From: Fidelibacterota bacterium
GTDB lineage: Bacteria; Fidelibacterota; Marinisomatia; Marinisomatales; S15-B10
DNA: 10,409 nt
Direction of reading: 5' to 3'
NCBI GenBank assembly: GCA_002691365.1
Contig: NZHL01000018.1
Coordinates: 2,865 to 13,273, forward strand
Program-made: the position numbers and the translations under genes
Notes under the pieces: generated by a model
Seen by the model: only the letters and a program-made list of their open reading frames with translations
What the model was told of the DNA's origin: nothing
The model's database searches: none
Part shown: piece by piece, positions 1 to 6,956 of the stretch
Numbering within the stretch: position 1 is the stretch's first letter
Layout of the letters: every line of letters begins with the position of its first letter

Positions 1-543
1 CATGTTTTCATTCCAAGAATCCGTAAAATGCAAATTATATCTCCTCTCAATTATATTGATTATAAGAAGATGGATGCAATTAAAGTCCTTGAAGAAAAAT
101 TAAATTGGCAATATTATGGCGGTAAACATTATGAATCTCGTTTTACAAAATTTTTTCAAAGTTATTGGTTACCCAAAAAATTTGGATATGATAAAAGAAA
201 AGCTCATTTCTCAAGTTTAATTTTAAGTGAAGAAATTACTAGAGATGAAGCTCTTGATGAGATGAAGAAAAATTCATATGATGAATCAACAATTGAACAG
301 GATATTGATTACATTTGTAAAAAATTAGATGTTAGAAAAGAAGATTTTATTAGTTGGATGAATGAACCTAATAAAAAATTTAGTGATTACAAAAATAATG
401 TTTTCATAAAAAAGTTAATCTATAGTTTCATAATAGAATTTTCAAATTTAAAAAGTAGGGTTAATATATTTAGTAAAATAAAATATATTCTTGCGAGGAT
501 AAAATATATATCATTGAAGATATTATCAAAATTAAAAAATTAA
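1..543 (+). CDS. N-acetyl sugar amidotransferase, 3' part (WbpG/WbuX/PseA type)
   Basis: The reading frame is open from base 1, so the gene begins upstream; 180 C-terminal residues are visible. The ATG at 28 is internal, because the residues before it (HVFIPRIRK) continue the same domain. Members of this family use ammonia, usually delivered by HisH/HisF-like partners, to convert an N-acetyl group of a nucleotide sugar to an acetamidino group, as in Pseudomonas aeruginosa WbpG and the PseA/LegA flagellin-sugar enzymes. I see the typical C-terminal blocks: ISPLNYIDY, then YYGGKHYESRFTKFFQSYWLPKKFGYDKRKAH, given here in pieces as YGGKHYESRFTKFF and LPKKFGYDKRKAH, then the ITRDEAL segment and the end motif near SDYKNN. 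The ATP-pyrophosphatase motif lies outside the window. The last 45 or so residues form an extra basic, hydrophobic tail rich in Lys, Ile and aromatics. The exact substrate is not readable. Confidence 0.85.
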   Translation, partial: HVFIPRIRKMQIISPLNYIDYKKMDAIKVLEEKLNWQYYGGKHYESRFTKFFQSYWLPKKFGYDKRKAHFSSLILSEEITRDEALDEMKKNSYDESTIEQDIDYICKKLDVRKEDFISWMNEPNKKFSDYKNNVFIKKLIYSFIIEFSNLKSRVNIFSKIKYILARIKYISLKILSKLKN

Positions 544-555
544 CTTTTTTAATTT
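529..555 (+). other. AT-only inverted repeat over the stop codon of the amidotransferase
   Basis: Eleven bases at 529-539 (AAATTAAAAAA) are the exact reverse complement of 545-555, with a 5-base loop, overlapping the TAA stop at 541-543. It precedes the longest intergenic gap of the window (544-602, 59 bases). It could be a weak transcription end or pause element, but all stem pairs are A-T. Such palindromes arise readily at this base composition, so I do not call it a terminator. Confidence 0.25.
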
Positions 556-602
556 ATTGTTTTTAGTAAATAAGCTAATAAAAATCAAGAATAATTCATA
601 AA

Positions 603-1694
603 ATGAATTTTAATTATGATGCGGTTATAATGTTAACTTTTTCAATATGGAAAAAGGAAGCTAGAAGTAATAGGTATCATTATGCTGCAAGATTCTCAAA
701 ATTATGTCCAGTTTATTTTTTTCAATTTGATTTAAAATTTAGAGATAACTATTTTGAGAAAATTAAAAACTCAAACATAATAATAGTACATTGTAACAAA
801 AAATATATTCTTTCTAATCATCAACACAAGTTATTAAATATTCTTAAAAAAATAAAATCTGAAAAACCTTTATTATGGATTTATAATTATTTGCTTGATA
901 ATATTATAAAAAATTTTAAGTCCGATATGAAAATTTTTCATGCAACTGAGGATTTTTTTTGTAGTGATTTATTTTTTAAACCTCCAAATATCGATAAATT
1001 GAAAAAAGTATTGCGAGATATAGATTTATTGGTGTCTTGTTCCGAAGGAGTAAATAATAGCTACATTAAACACGGTAAATATTCTGGAGAATCAATAATT
1101 TTAACAAATGGTGTTGACTATGATTTTTATGCTCCAAAAATTGAGGATGTTAAACAAGTTATTCAAAATAGAAAAAATAACATTATATTTTACCAAGGTG
1201 GGATAAACGATAGATTAAATATGAAATTATTATATGATTTGATATATAAATTAAGTGATATGGAATTTCATTTTTTTGGAAGATCAAATTTTAATGACTT
1301 AGAAAATAAAAAGATATGGAAAACTTTTTTTAAATTTAAAAATTTCAAATATCACAAATTTAAATCTGTTGAAGAATTAAGAAGTTTTGGTTATAAAGCT
1401 ACGTTGGGTATAATGCCATTTGCAAAAACAAAATATACTGTTGAGAGTGCTTTTCCATTAAAATCTTTTGAATATTTAGCTTGTGGATTGCCAGTAGTTT
1501 CAATTGAAATAAATTCTTTGAAAAAATTTGAAAAATTTTTCTTTTTTGCGAACGACGCCAAGGAATTTGAAAAGCAAATTTTAACCGCCAAGACAAAATC
1601 AAAAAATTATGATTTTTTTATTGAAAAAATTAATCTTGCAAAAAAAATGGATTACAATTCTTTTTTTTCAAAATTAATTTCTAATCTTAATTAG
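603..1694 (+). CDS. GT-B fold glycosyltransferase (GT4/TuaH-like)
   Basis: A 363-residue predicted cytosolic glycosyltransferase that would transfer a sugar from a nucleotide donor to a lipid-linked or growing glycan; donor and acceptor cannot be read. The N-terminal half carries the acceptor-side fold with HATEDFF at about 113-119, an arrangement seen in TuaH-like enzymes, followed by the domain-linking segment LVSCSEGV (143-150) and LTNGVDYDFY (167-176), the usual 'NGVD' signature. The C-terminal nucleotide-binding half has FYQGGINDRL (196-205), FHFFGR (222-227), LGIMPF (268-273) and FPLKSFEYLACGLPVVS (284-300), where Glu290 matches the conserved second Glu of the family. Length is normal. 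There is no signal peptide or membrane helix. The start ATG has no clear Shine-Dalgarno sequence and follows the largest gap of the window. The stop lies 13 bases before the asparagine-synthase-like gene. Confidence 0.85.
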   Translation: MNFNYDAVIMLTFSIWKKEARSNRYHYAARFSKLCPVYFFQFDLKFRDNYFEKIKNSNIIIVHCNKKYILSNHQHKLLNILKKIKSEKPLLWIYNYLLDNIIKNFKSDMKIFHATEDFFCSDLFFKPPNIDKLKKVLRDIDLLVSCSEGVNNSYIKHGKYSGESIILTNGVDYDFYAPKIEDVKQVIQNRKNNIIFYQGGINDRLNMKLLYDLIYKLSDMEFHFFGRSNFNDLENKKIWKTFFKFKNFKYHKFKSVEELRSFGYKATLGIMPFAKTKYTVESAFPLKSFEYLACGLPVVSIEINSLKKFEKFFFFANDAKEFEKQILTAKTKSKNYDFFIEKINLAKKMDYNSFFSKLISNLN

Positions 1695-1696
1695 TT

Positions 1697-1701
1697 AGGA
1701 G
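1697..1701 (+). promoter_or_regulatory. Shine-Dalgarno sequence deciding the AsnB-like start
   Basis: AGGAG lies 3 bases before the ATG at 1705 and 6 bases before the ATG at 1708. The longer spacing is the more usual one, and only the start at 1708 places the nucleophilic cysteine directly after the initiator Met. This site therefore supports 1708 as the true start. Confidence 0.65.
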
Positions 1702-1707
1702 TTCATG

Positions 1708-3621
1708 ATGTGTGGAATTTCTGGAATATTTAATATGAATTTTCAAGAACTTGATGCTCCTGAAAAAAAAATTAAGACAATGATAAAATTGTTATCCCAT
1801 AGAGGACCAGATTTTCATAATCATTGGATTCATCCTAATAAATTTGTTGGATTTGGACATAATCGATTATCTATTATTGATTTATCTGATAATGCAAATC
1901 AACCTATGGAAGGTATAGATAATAATTTGATTACCTATAATGGTGAAATTTATAATTATAAAGAAATAAGGTCATCATTAAATAATGATTGGAATTTTAA
2001 AACAAACTCTGATACAGAATGTATTTTAAGTGCTTATTCAAAATATGGAGTAAAATGTTTAGATAATCTAAGAGGAATGTTTTCATTCTCTATATGGAAT
2101 CCAAATAAAAACGAATTATTTTGTGCTAGAGACAGATTTGGAATTAAACCATTTTATTATTTCATTAAAGATAATGTATTTTACTTTGCTTCAGAAGCAA
2201 AAGCATTATTACCTTTTGTTGATAGCATACAAACAAATAAAAAAGCTTTTGCTGAATATTTAACATACCAATATACAATTGGTGAAACAACTTTATTTAA
2301 AGGTATAAAAAAACTTCTACCTGGCCATGCTATTTTAATTAAAAATAATTCGATAAAAATTTGGAAATATTGGGATGTGAAATACAATGTTGATTTTAAT
2401 TTAAGTTCTGAATTTTGTTATGAAAAATTAAATAATTTAATGAATGAATCTATAAAATATCATTTAATTGGTGATGTTGAAATTGGAAGTTATGTCTCAG
2501 GTGGAATTGATTCAAGTCTATTGTTAAATCTTGCAACTAAATCAAATCAAAAACCATTAAAAGGTTTTCATGGTTTTTTTTCAAATTATAAAGACTATGA
2601 TGAAAGTCATTATGCAAAGAAAGCTACAGAACTTATTAATGGAGAATTATTTACTTTAGATATTAGTAGTAACGATTTTAGTAATAATATTGAAAAAATA
2701 ATTTATTATCTTGATTTCCCTACAGCTGGACCTGGATCTTTCCCTCAATATATGGTATCAAAACTTGCATCAGAACATTTGAAGGTTGTAATTGGAGGCC
2801 AAGGGGGAGATGAAATTTTTGGTGGCTATGCGAGATATGTGATTGGTTATCTCGAGCAATGTTTATTAGCTGCAATTGACGGTAGTTACAAAAATGGTAA
2901 TTATATTGTAACTCTTGAATCAATAATACCAAATTTAGGTATTTTAAAAGAGTATAAACCTTTAATTAAAAGTTTTTGGAGTCAAGGGTTGTTTGATTCA
3001 ATGGATGAAAGGTATTTTAGTTTGATTGATAGATCAAAAACTTTATCAAATGAAATTAATTGGAATGAACTTGATAAAAGTAAAGTTTTTGAGAATTTCA
3101 AGAATATTTTCAACAATAAAAATAATGTACAAAAAGAAGCGTACTTTGATAAAATGACACATTTTGATTTTAAAAGTTTACTCCCCGCATTATTACATGT
3201 TGAAGATAGGATGAGTATGGCGCATGGTTTAGAAAGTAGAGTTCCTTTTCTTGATCATGAAATAGTAGAGTTTGTTGCAACAATTCCAGCAAATATTAAA
3301 TTTGAAAATGGTAAAATGAAGAATTTATTAAAGAAAACATTTGCTAATTCCATTCCTGTTGATATATTAAATAGAAGAGATAAAATGGGGTTTCCAGTTC
3401 CACTAAAAGAATGGTTTAATTCATCTCTTCAAAATTTTGTAATTGATAATTTAAATAATTTAAAAATGAAAAATAGACCATTTATTAATTCAAAAACAAT
3501 TAACTTAGATAAACTTGTTGACAATCAATTTTCAAGAAAAACATGGGCATTGCTATCCTTAGAATTATGGTATCAACAATTTCATGATAATGAACAAAAA
3601 TTTAAAAAAATGATTAATTAG
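1708..3621 (+). CDS. Asparagine-synthase-like glutamine amidotransferase (uronamide-forming type)
   Basis: A 637-residue enzyme of the AsnB (glutamine-hydrolysing) family; in sugar loci these use ATP and glutamine-derived ammonia to turn a uronic acid carboxylate into an amide (compare Francisella WbtH and the Bordetella wbm locus). With the start at 1708 it begins MCGISGIF, so Cys2 becomes the N-terminal nucleophile after Met removal. The glutaminase domain shows SHRGPD (30-35), HNRLSIIDL (51-59), TYNGEIYNY (77-85) and ARDRFGIKP (140-148). The synthetase domain has the ATP loop SGGIDSS (264-270), GGQGGDEIFGGYARY (363-377) and EDRMSMAHGLESRVPFLDHE (499-518). MGFPVP near 560 matches the usual C-terminal block. 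Both active centres look intact. The neighbours (sugar SDRs, glycosyltransferases, formyltransferase) argue for sugar amidation rather than asparagine supply. That substrate is inference. Confidence 0.9.
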   Translation: MCGISGIFNMNFQELDAPEKKIKTMIKLLSHRGPDFHNHWIHPNKFVGFGHNRLSIIDLSDNANQPMEGIDNNLITYNGEIYNYKEIRSSLNNDWNFKTNSDTECILSAYSKYGVKCLDNLRGMFSFSIWNPNKNELFCARDRFGIKPFYYFIKDNVFYFASEAKALLPFVDSIQTNKKAFAEYLTYQYTIGETTLFKGIKKLLPGHAILIKNNSIKIWKYWDVKYNVDFNLSSEFCYEKLNNLMNESIKYHLIGDVEIGSYVSGGIDSSLLLNLATKSNQKPLKGFHGFFSNYKDYDESHYAKKATELINGELFTLDISSNDFSNNIEKIIYYLDFPTAGPGSFPQYMVSKLASEHLKVVIGGQGGDEIFGGYARYVIGYLEQCLLAAIDGSYKNGNYIVTLESIIPNLGILKEYKPLIKSFWSQGLFDSMDERYFSLIDRSKTLSNEINWNELDKSKVFENFKNIFNNKNNVQKEAYFDKMTHFDFKSLLPALLHVEDRMSMAHGLESRVPFLDHEIVEFVATIPANIKFENGKMKNLLKKTFANSIPVDILNRRDKMGFPVPLKEWFNSSLQNFVIDNLNNLKMKNRPFINSKTINLDKLVDNQFSRKTWALLSLELWYQQFHDNEQKFKKMIN

Positions 3622-3635
3622 GGAAATAATATTTA

Positions 3636-4277
3636 GTGAAAGTATTTTTTTTTGGTGATTCAATTTGTTATGGTCAAGGTATTTCCCTGCATAAAGGTTG
3701 GATACCTAAAATTTCATCAGCTTTTGAAGAAAATAATTTAGATGTTTTAGTAGCAAATTCAGCAGTAAATGGTAGAACGACAAGGCAAGCATTAGAGACA
3801 ATGCCATTTGAAATCCAAAATTACAAGCCAGAAATTTTAATTGTTCAATTCGGTATGAATGATTGTAACTATTGGGTTTCAGATAGAGGTCTACCAAGGG
3901 TAAGTAAAAAAAGCTTCCAAGGAAATTTAGAAGAAATTATTGAAAGAGGTTTTAATTTTGGTTGTAAAAAAATCTTTCTAAATACAAATCATCCAACACT
4001 AAAAAATGAAAAATTGCCTTTCAATAATGTTTCATTTTCTTATCAAGAAAGCAATGAACAATATAATGAACTAATTAGAGAATCAGCTTTAAGTTTTAGT
4101 AAAAATGTAATTTTAAACGATATAGAAAAAGTTTTCTTAAAAAAATGTAAAGATAAAGAATATAAATTATCAAACTTATTATTAACTGATAAGCTTCATT
4201 TAAGCGAAAAAGGACACGAAGTATATTTTAATACAATTTTTTTAAAAATTTTTAATGAATTAAAAAAGATTAAATAA
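3636..4277 (+). CDS. SGNH/GDSL hydrolase-fold protein, no signal peptide
   Basis: A 213-residue SGNH-fold protein: an esterase, deacetylase or acyltransferase. The four family blocks are present: FGDSICYGQG with nucleophile Ser9, NSAVNGRT with Gly46, QFGMNDCN with Asn75, and TDKLHLSEKGH carrying the Asp185/His188 pair. The GTG start is needed, since the next in-frame Met (about residue 56) would remove the nucleophile block. The protein starts straight into the first strand, so it probably acts in the cytosol on a nucleotide sugar or lipid-linked intermediate rather than on exported polymer. It sits 14 bases after the AsnB-like gene and 4 bases before the formyltransferase, which suggests coupled expression. 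The reaction is unknown; adding or removing O- or N-acyl groups are the plausible options. A run of nine T at 3645-3653 lies in codons 4 to 6. Confidence 0.82.
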   Translation: MKVFFFGDSICYGQGISLHKGWIPKISSAFEENNLDVLVANSAVNGRTTRQALETMPFEIQNYKPEILIVQFGMNDCNYWVSDRGLPRVSKKSFQGNLEEIIERGFNFGCKKIFLNTNHPTLKNEKLPFNNVSFSYQESNEQYNELIRESALSFSKNVILNDIEKVFLKKCKDKEYKLSNLLLTDKLHLSEKGHEVYFNTIFLKIFNELKKIK

Positions 4278-4281
4278 AAAA

Positions 4282-5052
4282 ATGAAATATAGAATATTAT
4301 TTTTAGGACAAAAACCACTTGGAGAAAAATGTTATAGTTTATTATTTAAATCACAATCAAAAAATATCAAAATTAAAACTGTTGTTTCTAATAAAAAAAA
4401 AAGTAATTGGTGGAAATCAAACTATATTTATGAAAGTTCTAAAAAAAATAATATAAAATTTATTTCTAATGAAAAAAGAAATGAAAATCAAATAATTCAT
4501 TTGATAAAAGAAAATAAAATTAACTTAATTATTTCTGTTCAACATTGTTGGATATTCTCAGATAAAATATTAAAAATTATAAATGAAAATGCTTATAATT
4601 TACACAATGCCAAATTACCAGATTATAAAGGTTATAATACAATTAATCATGCTATATTAAAAAATGATTCAACATATTCATCAACAATTCATAAGATTGA
4701 TAAAAAAGTTGACTCAGGTGATATTGTTTTTGAAAAATCTTGTGAAATTAATGAAGATGAAACGGCATTATCATTGCACAAGAAATCTTTAGAATTATCA
4801 ATTTTAATTTTTAAAGAATTTATTGAATTTTTAAAAGGAAAGAAAAAAATTTATCCTGTTAAAATAAATGAGGAGGGAAAATTCTATTCTAAAAATTCTT
4901 TAGATAATCATAGAATGATTAAAGAAATTGATAATATTATTGAAATTGATAGAAAAGCTAGAGCATTCTACTTTCCTCCATTTGAACCCGCGTATTTTAT
5001 GATTAAAAAAAGAAAATTTCATGTTTTGCCTGATTTAAGTGAAAAGTTTTAA
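4282..5052 (+). CDS. Sugar N-formyltransferase (formyl_transf family)
   Basis: A 256-residue protein of the folate-dependent formyltransferase fold (GART/Fmt/ArnA/VioF superfamily). These use N10-formyltetrahydrofolate to formylate an amine. The catalytic set is visible: Asn106 and His108 in NLHNAKLPDYKG, and Asp144 in VDSGDIVF. Position 108 is followed by the typical loop and YNTINHAI. A small C-terminal part contains RKARAFYFPPFEPAYF (224-239), which resembles the 'RA.TFPP' segment of sugar N-formyltransferases such as WlaRD, VioF and FdtF. It is too short for Met-tRNA formyltransferase (about 310 residues) and lacks the Fmt C-terminal domain. Its place in a glycan cluster supports an amino-sugar nucleotide as substrate. 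No aminotransferase is seen in the window, so the amine must come from genes outside it. A run of ten A at 4393-4402 lies in the coding sequence. Confidence 0.85.
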   Translation: MKYRILFLGQKPLGEKCYSLLFKSQSKNIKIKTVVSNKKKSNWWKSNYIYESSKKNNIKFISNEKRNENQIIHLIKENKINLIISVQHCWIFSDKILKIINENAYNLHNAKLPDYKGYNTINHAILKNDSTYSSTIHKIDKKVDSGDIVFEKSCEINEDETALSLHKKSLELSILIFKEFIEFLKGKKKIYPVKINEEGKFYSKNSLDNHRMIKEIDNIIEIDRKARAFYFPPFEPAYFMIKKRKFHVLPDLSEKF

Positions 5053-5054
5053 TA

Positions 5055-5088
5055 AATATTTTAAATATTAAAGGAGTAAATAATTAAA
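5055..5088 (+). promoter_or_regulatory. Leader before wbmH-like gene: AT inverted repeat and distant Shine-Dalgarno
   Basis: The 36-base gap holds AATATT at 5055-5060 repeated in inverted form at 5064-5069, then AAGGAG at 5071-5076. This is the strongest Shine-Dalgarno sequence in the window, yet it stands 12 bases from the ATG at 5089, longer than the usual 5 to 9. No better start lies closer in frame. The arrangement could tune translation of the SDR pair or mark an internal promoter region. I cannot define -35 and -10 boxes with confidence. Confidence 0.35.
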
Positions 5089-6021
5089 ATGAAAGTTTTT
5101 ATTACTGGTGGATTGGGTCAAATTGGATCTCATATAGCAGAATTATTTCTTGAAAGAGGTGATAAAGTTCATGTGATTGATAATCTGGCTACTGGTAGAA
5201 TTGAACATTTACAAGAACATAAAAATCTCCAAATTACAATTGATACAATTGCCAATAAAAAGCTAGTTGATGAATTATTTAAAAGTTTTCAACCAAATAT
5301 TGTAATTCATACAGCAGCATCATATAAAGATCCAAATGATTGGTATAATGACACATTAACAAATTGTGTTGGTGGATCGAATATAATATCAGCTTCTATT
5401 CGGCACAATATTAATAGATTCATATATTTTCAAACATCATTATGTTATGGTTTAAAACCTATTGAACAACCTATAACATTAAATCATCCTATATTACCTG
5501 CAACTACAAGTTATTCAATTACAAAAACTTCAAATGAGAATTTTTTACAAATTTCTGGATTAGATTATGTCACATTTAGGTTAGCAAATGTAATTGGCCC
5601 AAGAAATGTAGCTGGACCTTTACCGATCTTTTATCAAAGATTAAAAGATCGCAAAAAATGTTTTATTACTAAATCTAGAAGAGATTTTGTGTTTGTAAAA
5701 GATTTAGCAAAAGTAGTTATCAAAGCATGTGAAGGTTACGGAAGTGGAACTTATCATTTTTCATCAGGTAAAGATGTTTCTATAAAAGAATTATATGATG
5801 AAGTTGTTAACTCAATGAATTTTGAAGTTTATCCTGAGCCAGAGATAAGAGAGATAGGAAATGACGATGTCTTTTCTATTTTATTAGATCCATCAAAAAC
5901 TTTTGAGGATTTTGGTGAAATTAAATTTTCATCTTTGGAAGATACTGTCTCGTCTGCAATCAATTATTTTTATGAATATGGTACGCTGGGTGAATACACT
6001 CATTTAAAATTAAAAAAATGA
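5089..6021 (+). CDS. wbmH: NAD-dependent epimerase/dehydratase, WbmH-like extended SDR
   Basis: A 310-residue extended SDR expected to act on a nucleotide sugar in the cytosol. The Rossmann motif TGGLGQIG (6-13) is followed by Asp31 in VIDNLATG, fitting NAD(H) over NADP(H). The active site has Tyr142 and Lys146 (SYSITK), with Thr116/Ser117 in FQTSLCYG near the usual Ser/Thr place. The signatures HTAASYKDP (74-82), YNDTLTNCVGGSN (86-98), RRDFVFVKDLA (197-207) and PEIREIG near 251 match what I remember of Bordetella bronchiseptica WbmH, one of three SDRs of its O-antigen locus. The assignment rests on memory of the family, not on an alignment. Its exact reaction (probably epimerisation of a diacetamido-uronic acid nucleotide) is not settled by sequence. 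It overlaps the next gene by 4 bases and is its paralogue. Confidence 0.85.
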   Translation: MKVFITGGLGQIGSHIAELFLERGDKVHVIDNLATGRIEHLQEHKNLQITIDTIANKKLVDELFKSFQPNIVIHTAASYKDPNDWYNDTLTNCVGGSNIISASIRHNINRFIYFQTSLCYGLKPIEQPITLNHPILPATTSYSITKTSNENFLQISGLDYVTFRLANVIGPRNVAGPLPIFYQRLKDRKKCFITKSRRDFVFVKDLAKVVIKACEGYGSGTYHFSSGKDVSIKELYDEVVNSMNFEVYPEPEIREIGNDDVFSILLDPSKTFEDFGEIKFSSLEDTVSSAINYFYEYGTLGEYTHLKLKK

Positions 6022-6379
6022 GTAGAATTTTTATTACTGGTGGAGCTGGATGTTTAGGTTCAAACCTTTTTGAAAAATATATTCTTGAGGGTCATGAAAT
6101 TTGTTTAATAGACAATTTTATTACTGGTAAGAAAGAAGTAGTTCCAAAATTAGATAATCTTAAATTAATTGAAGGCTCTATAAGCGATTTTGATTTATTG
6201 AAATCATCAATAGAAAACTTTAAACCTGAGTATATTATTCATAGTGCGGCTTCTTATAAAGACCCAAAAAATTTTGCTGAAGATGTTAGGACTAATATTA
6301 AGGGTACAATTAACCTTATTGAAATTTCTCTTCTAAATAATATAAAAAAAATTATTAATTTTCAAACATCATTATGTTA
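5426..6379 (+). repeat. 22-base direct repeat shared by the two tandem SDR genes
   Basis: Bases 5426-5447 and 6358-6379 are identical (ATTTTCAAACATCATTATGT then TA), 932 bases apart, in the same phase of the two genes, covering codons for FQTSLCY. A second shared block of 17 bases at the Rossmann motif (TTTTTATTACTGGTGGA) lies at 5096-5112 and 6028-6044. Both are pieces of diverged gene duplicates rather than a mobile-element repeat. Only the two end blocks repeat; the sequence between them does not. Confidence 0.6.
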
Positions 6380-6944
6380 CGGAAAGCCTAAAGAATTACC
6401 TATTCCAATCAATCATTCAGTTGATCCATTTACAAGTTATGGAATTACAAAAACAGCAGGTGAAAATTTTTTATTTTTATCTGAATTACCTGTTATTTCA
6501 CTAAGATTAGCAAATATTTGTGGTCCTAGGTTAGCAATTGGTCCAATACCTACTTTTTATAAACGTTTAAAAAATAATCAAAAATGTTTTTGTTCTGATA
6601 CTGTGAGGGATTTTTTAGATATTAAAGATTTTTTTGATTTAATGGATATAGTCCTTTTTCAAGATGTGCCTATTGGTAAATATAATATTTCATCAGGAAA
6701 TGGTCATTCAATAAAAGAAATTTTTAAAATAGTGTGTGAATATCTTAATCTAAAAAATATGGATGTTCCAATTATGCCTGTTGGAGAAGATGATGTTAAA
6801 GAAGTTGTATTAGATCCATCTGAAACAGAAAAAAAATTAGGATGGAAATCAAAAATAAGTTTTAATGATACAATAAAAAATCAATTAAGTTGGTATGATA
6901 ATTATGGTATATCTGAAATTTTTAGTCATTTAAAATCCAAATAA
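6018..6944 (+). CDS. wbmG: NAD-dependent epimerase/dehydratase, WbmG-like extended SDR
   Basis: A 308-residue extended SDR, paralogous to the upstream gene, whose TGA it overlaps through ATGA; translational coupling is likely and may help keep the two subunits in balance. The Rossmann motif is TGGAGCLG (7-14), with Asp32 in LIDNFITG pointing to NAD. Tyr141 and Lys145 (YGITK) and Thr117/Ser118 form the catalytic set. HSAASYKDP (75-83) matches its partner almost exactly. FTSYGITKTAGE, RLAIGPIPTFYKRLK and KCFCSDTVRDFLDIKDF fit my recollection of Bordetella WbmG. That family is tied to synthesis of the diacetamido-galacturonic acid unit of O-antigen, but which carbon each SDR acts on is not readable here. 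Conservation between the paralogues breaks in the C-terminal third, consistent with different substrates. Confidence 0.85.
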   Translation: MSRIFITGGAGCLGSNLFEKYILEGHEICLIDNFITGKKEVVPKLDNLKLIEGSISDFDLLKSSIENFKPEYIIHSAASYKDPKNFAEDVRTNIKGTINLIEISLLNNIKKIINFQTSLCYGKPKELPIPINHSVDPFTSYGITKTAGENFLFLSELPVISLRLANICGPRLAIGPIPTFYKRLKNNQKCFCSDTVRDFLDIKDFFDLMDIVLFQDVPIGKYNISSGNGHSIKEIFKIVCEYLNLKNMDVPIMPVGEDDVKEVVLDPSETEKKLGWKSKISFNDTIKNQLSWYDNYGISEIFSHLKSK

Positions 6945-6956
6945 AAATTTATTAAA

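Noticed and set aside
529..555. Rho-independent terminator
   Set aside because: The inverted repeat has no G-C pair in its stem, so it would be unstable; the nearby T run is part of the stem itself.
1391..1602. Two overlapping minus-strand frames of about 66 codons
   Set aside because: They lie inside the glycosyltransferase gene, whose GT-B motifs are intact. Their proteins show no recognisable domain.
2181..2932. Two minus-strand frames inside the AsnB-like gene
   Set aside because: They are shadows of a strongly conserved coding sequence, without a start context or a recognisable product.
1708..3621. Housekeeping asparagine synthetase for amino acid supply
   Set aside because: The length of about 637 residues and the position between glycan genes fit the sugar-locus branch better. 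Both active centres are intact, so sequence alone does not fully exclude it.
3706..3897. Minus-strand frame of 63 codons
   Set aside because: It lies within the SGNH gene between its Ser and Asn blocks, with no independent support.
4282..5052. Housekeeping Met-tRNA formyltransferase (fmt)
   Set aside because: The protein is about 50 residues too short and lacks the Fmt C-terminal domain. Its neighbours are glycan genes, and its C-terminal FPPFEPAYF segment resembles sugar N-formyltransferases.
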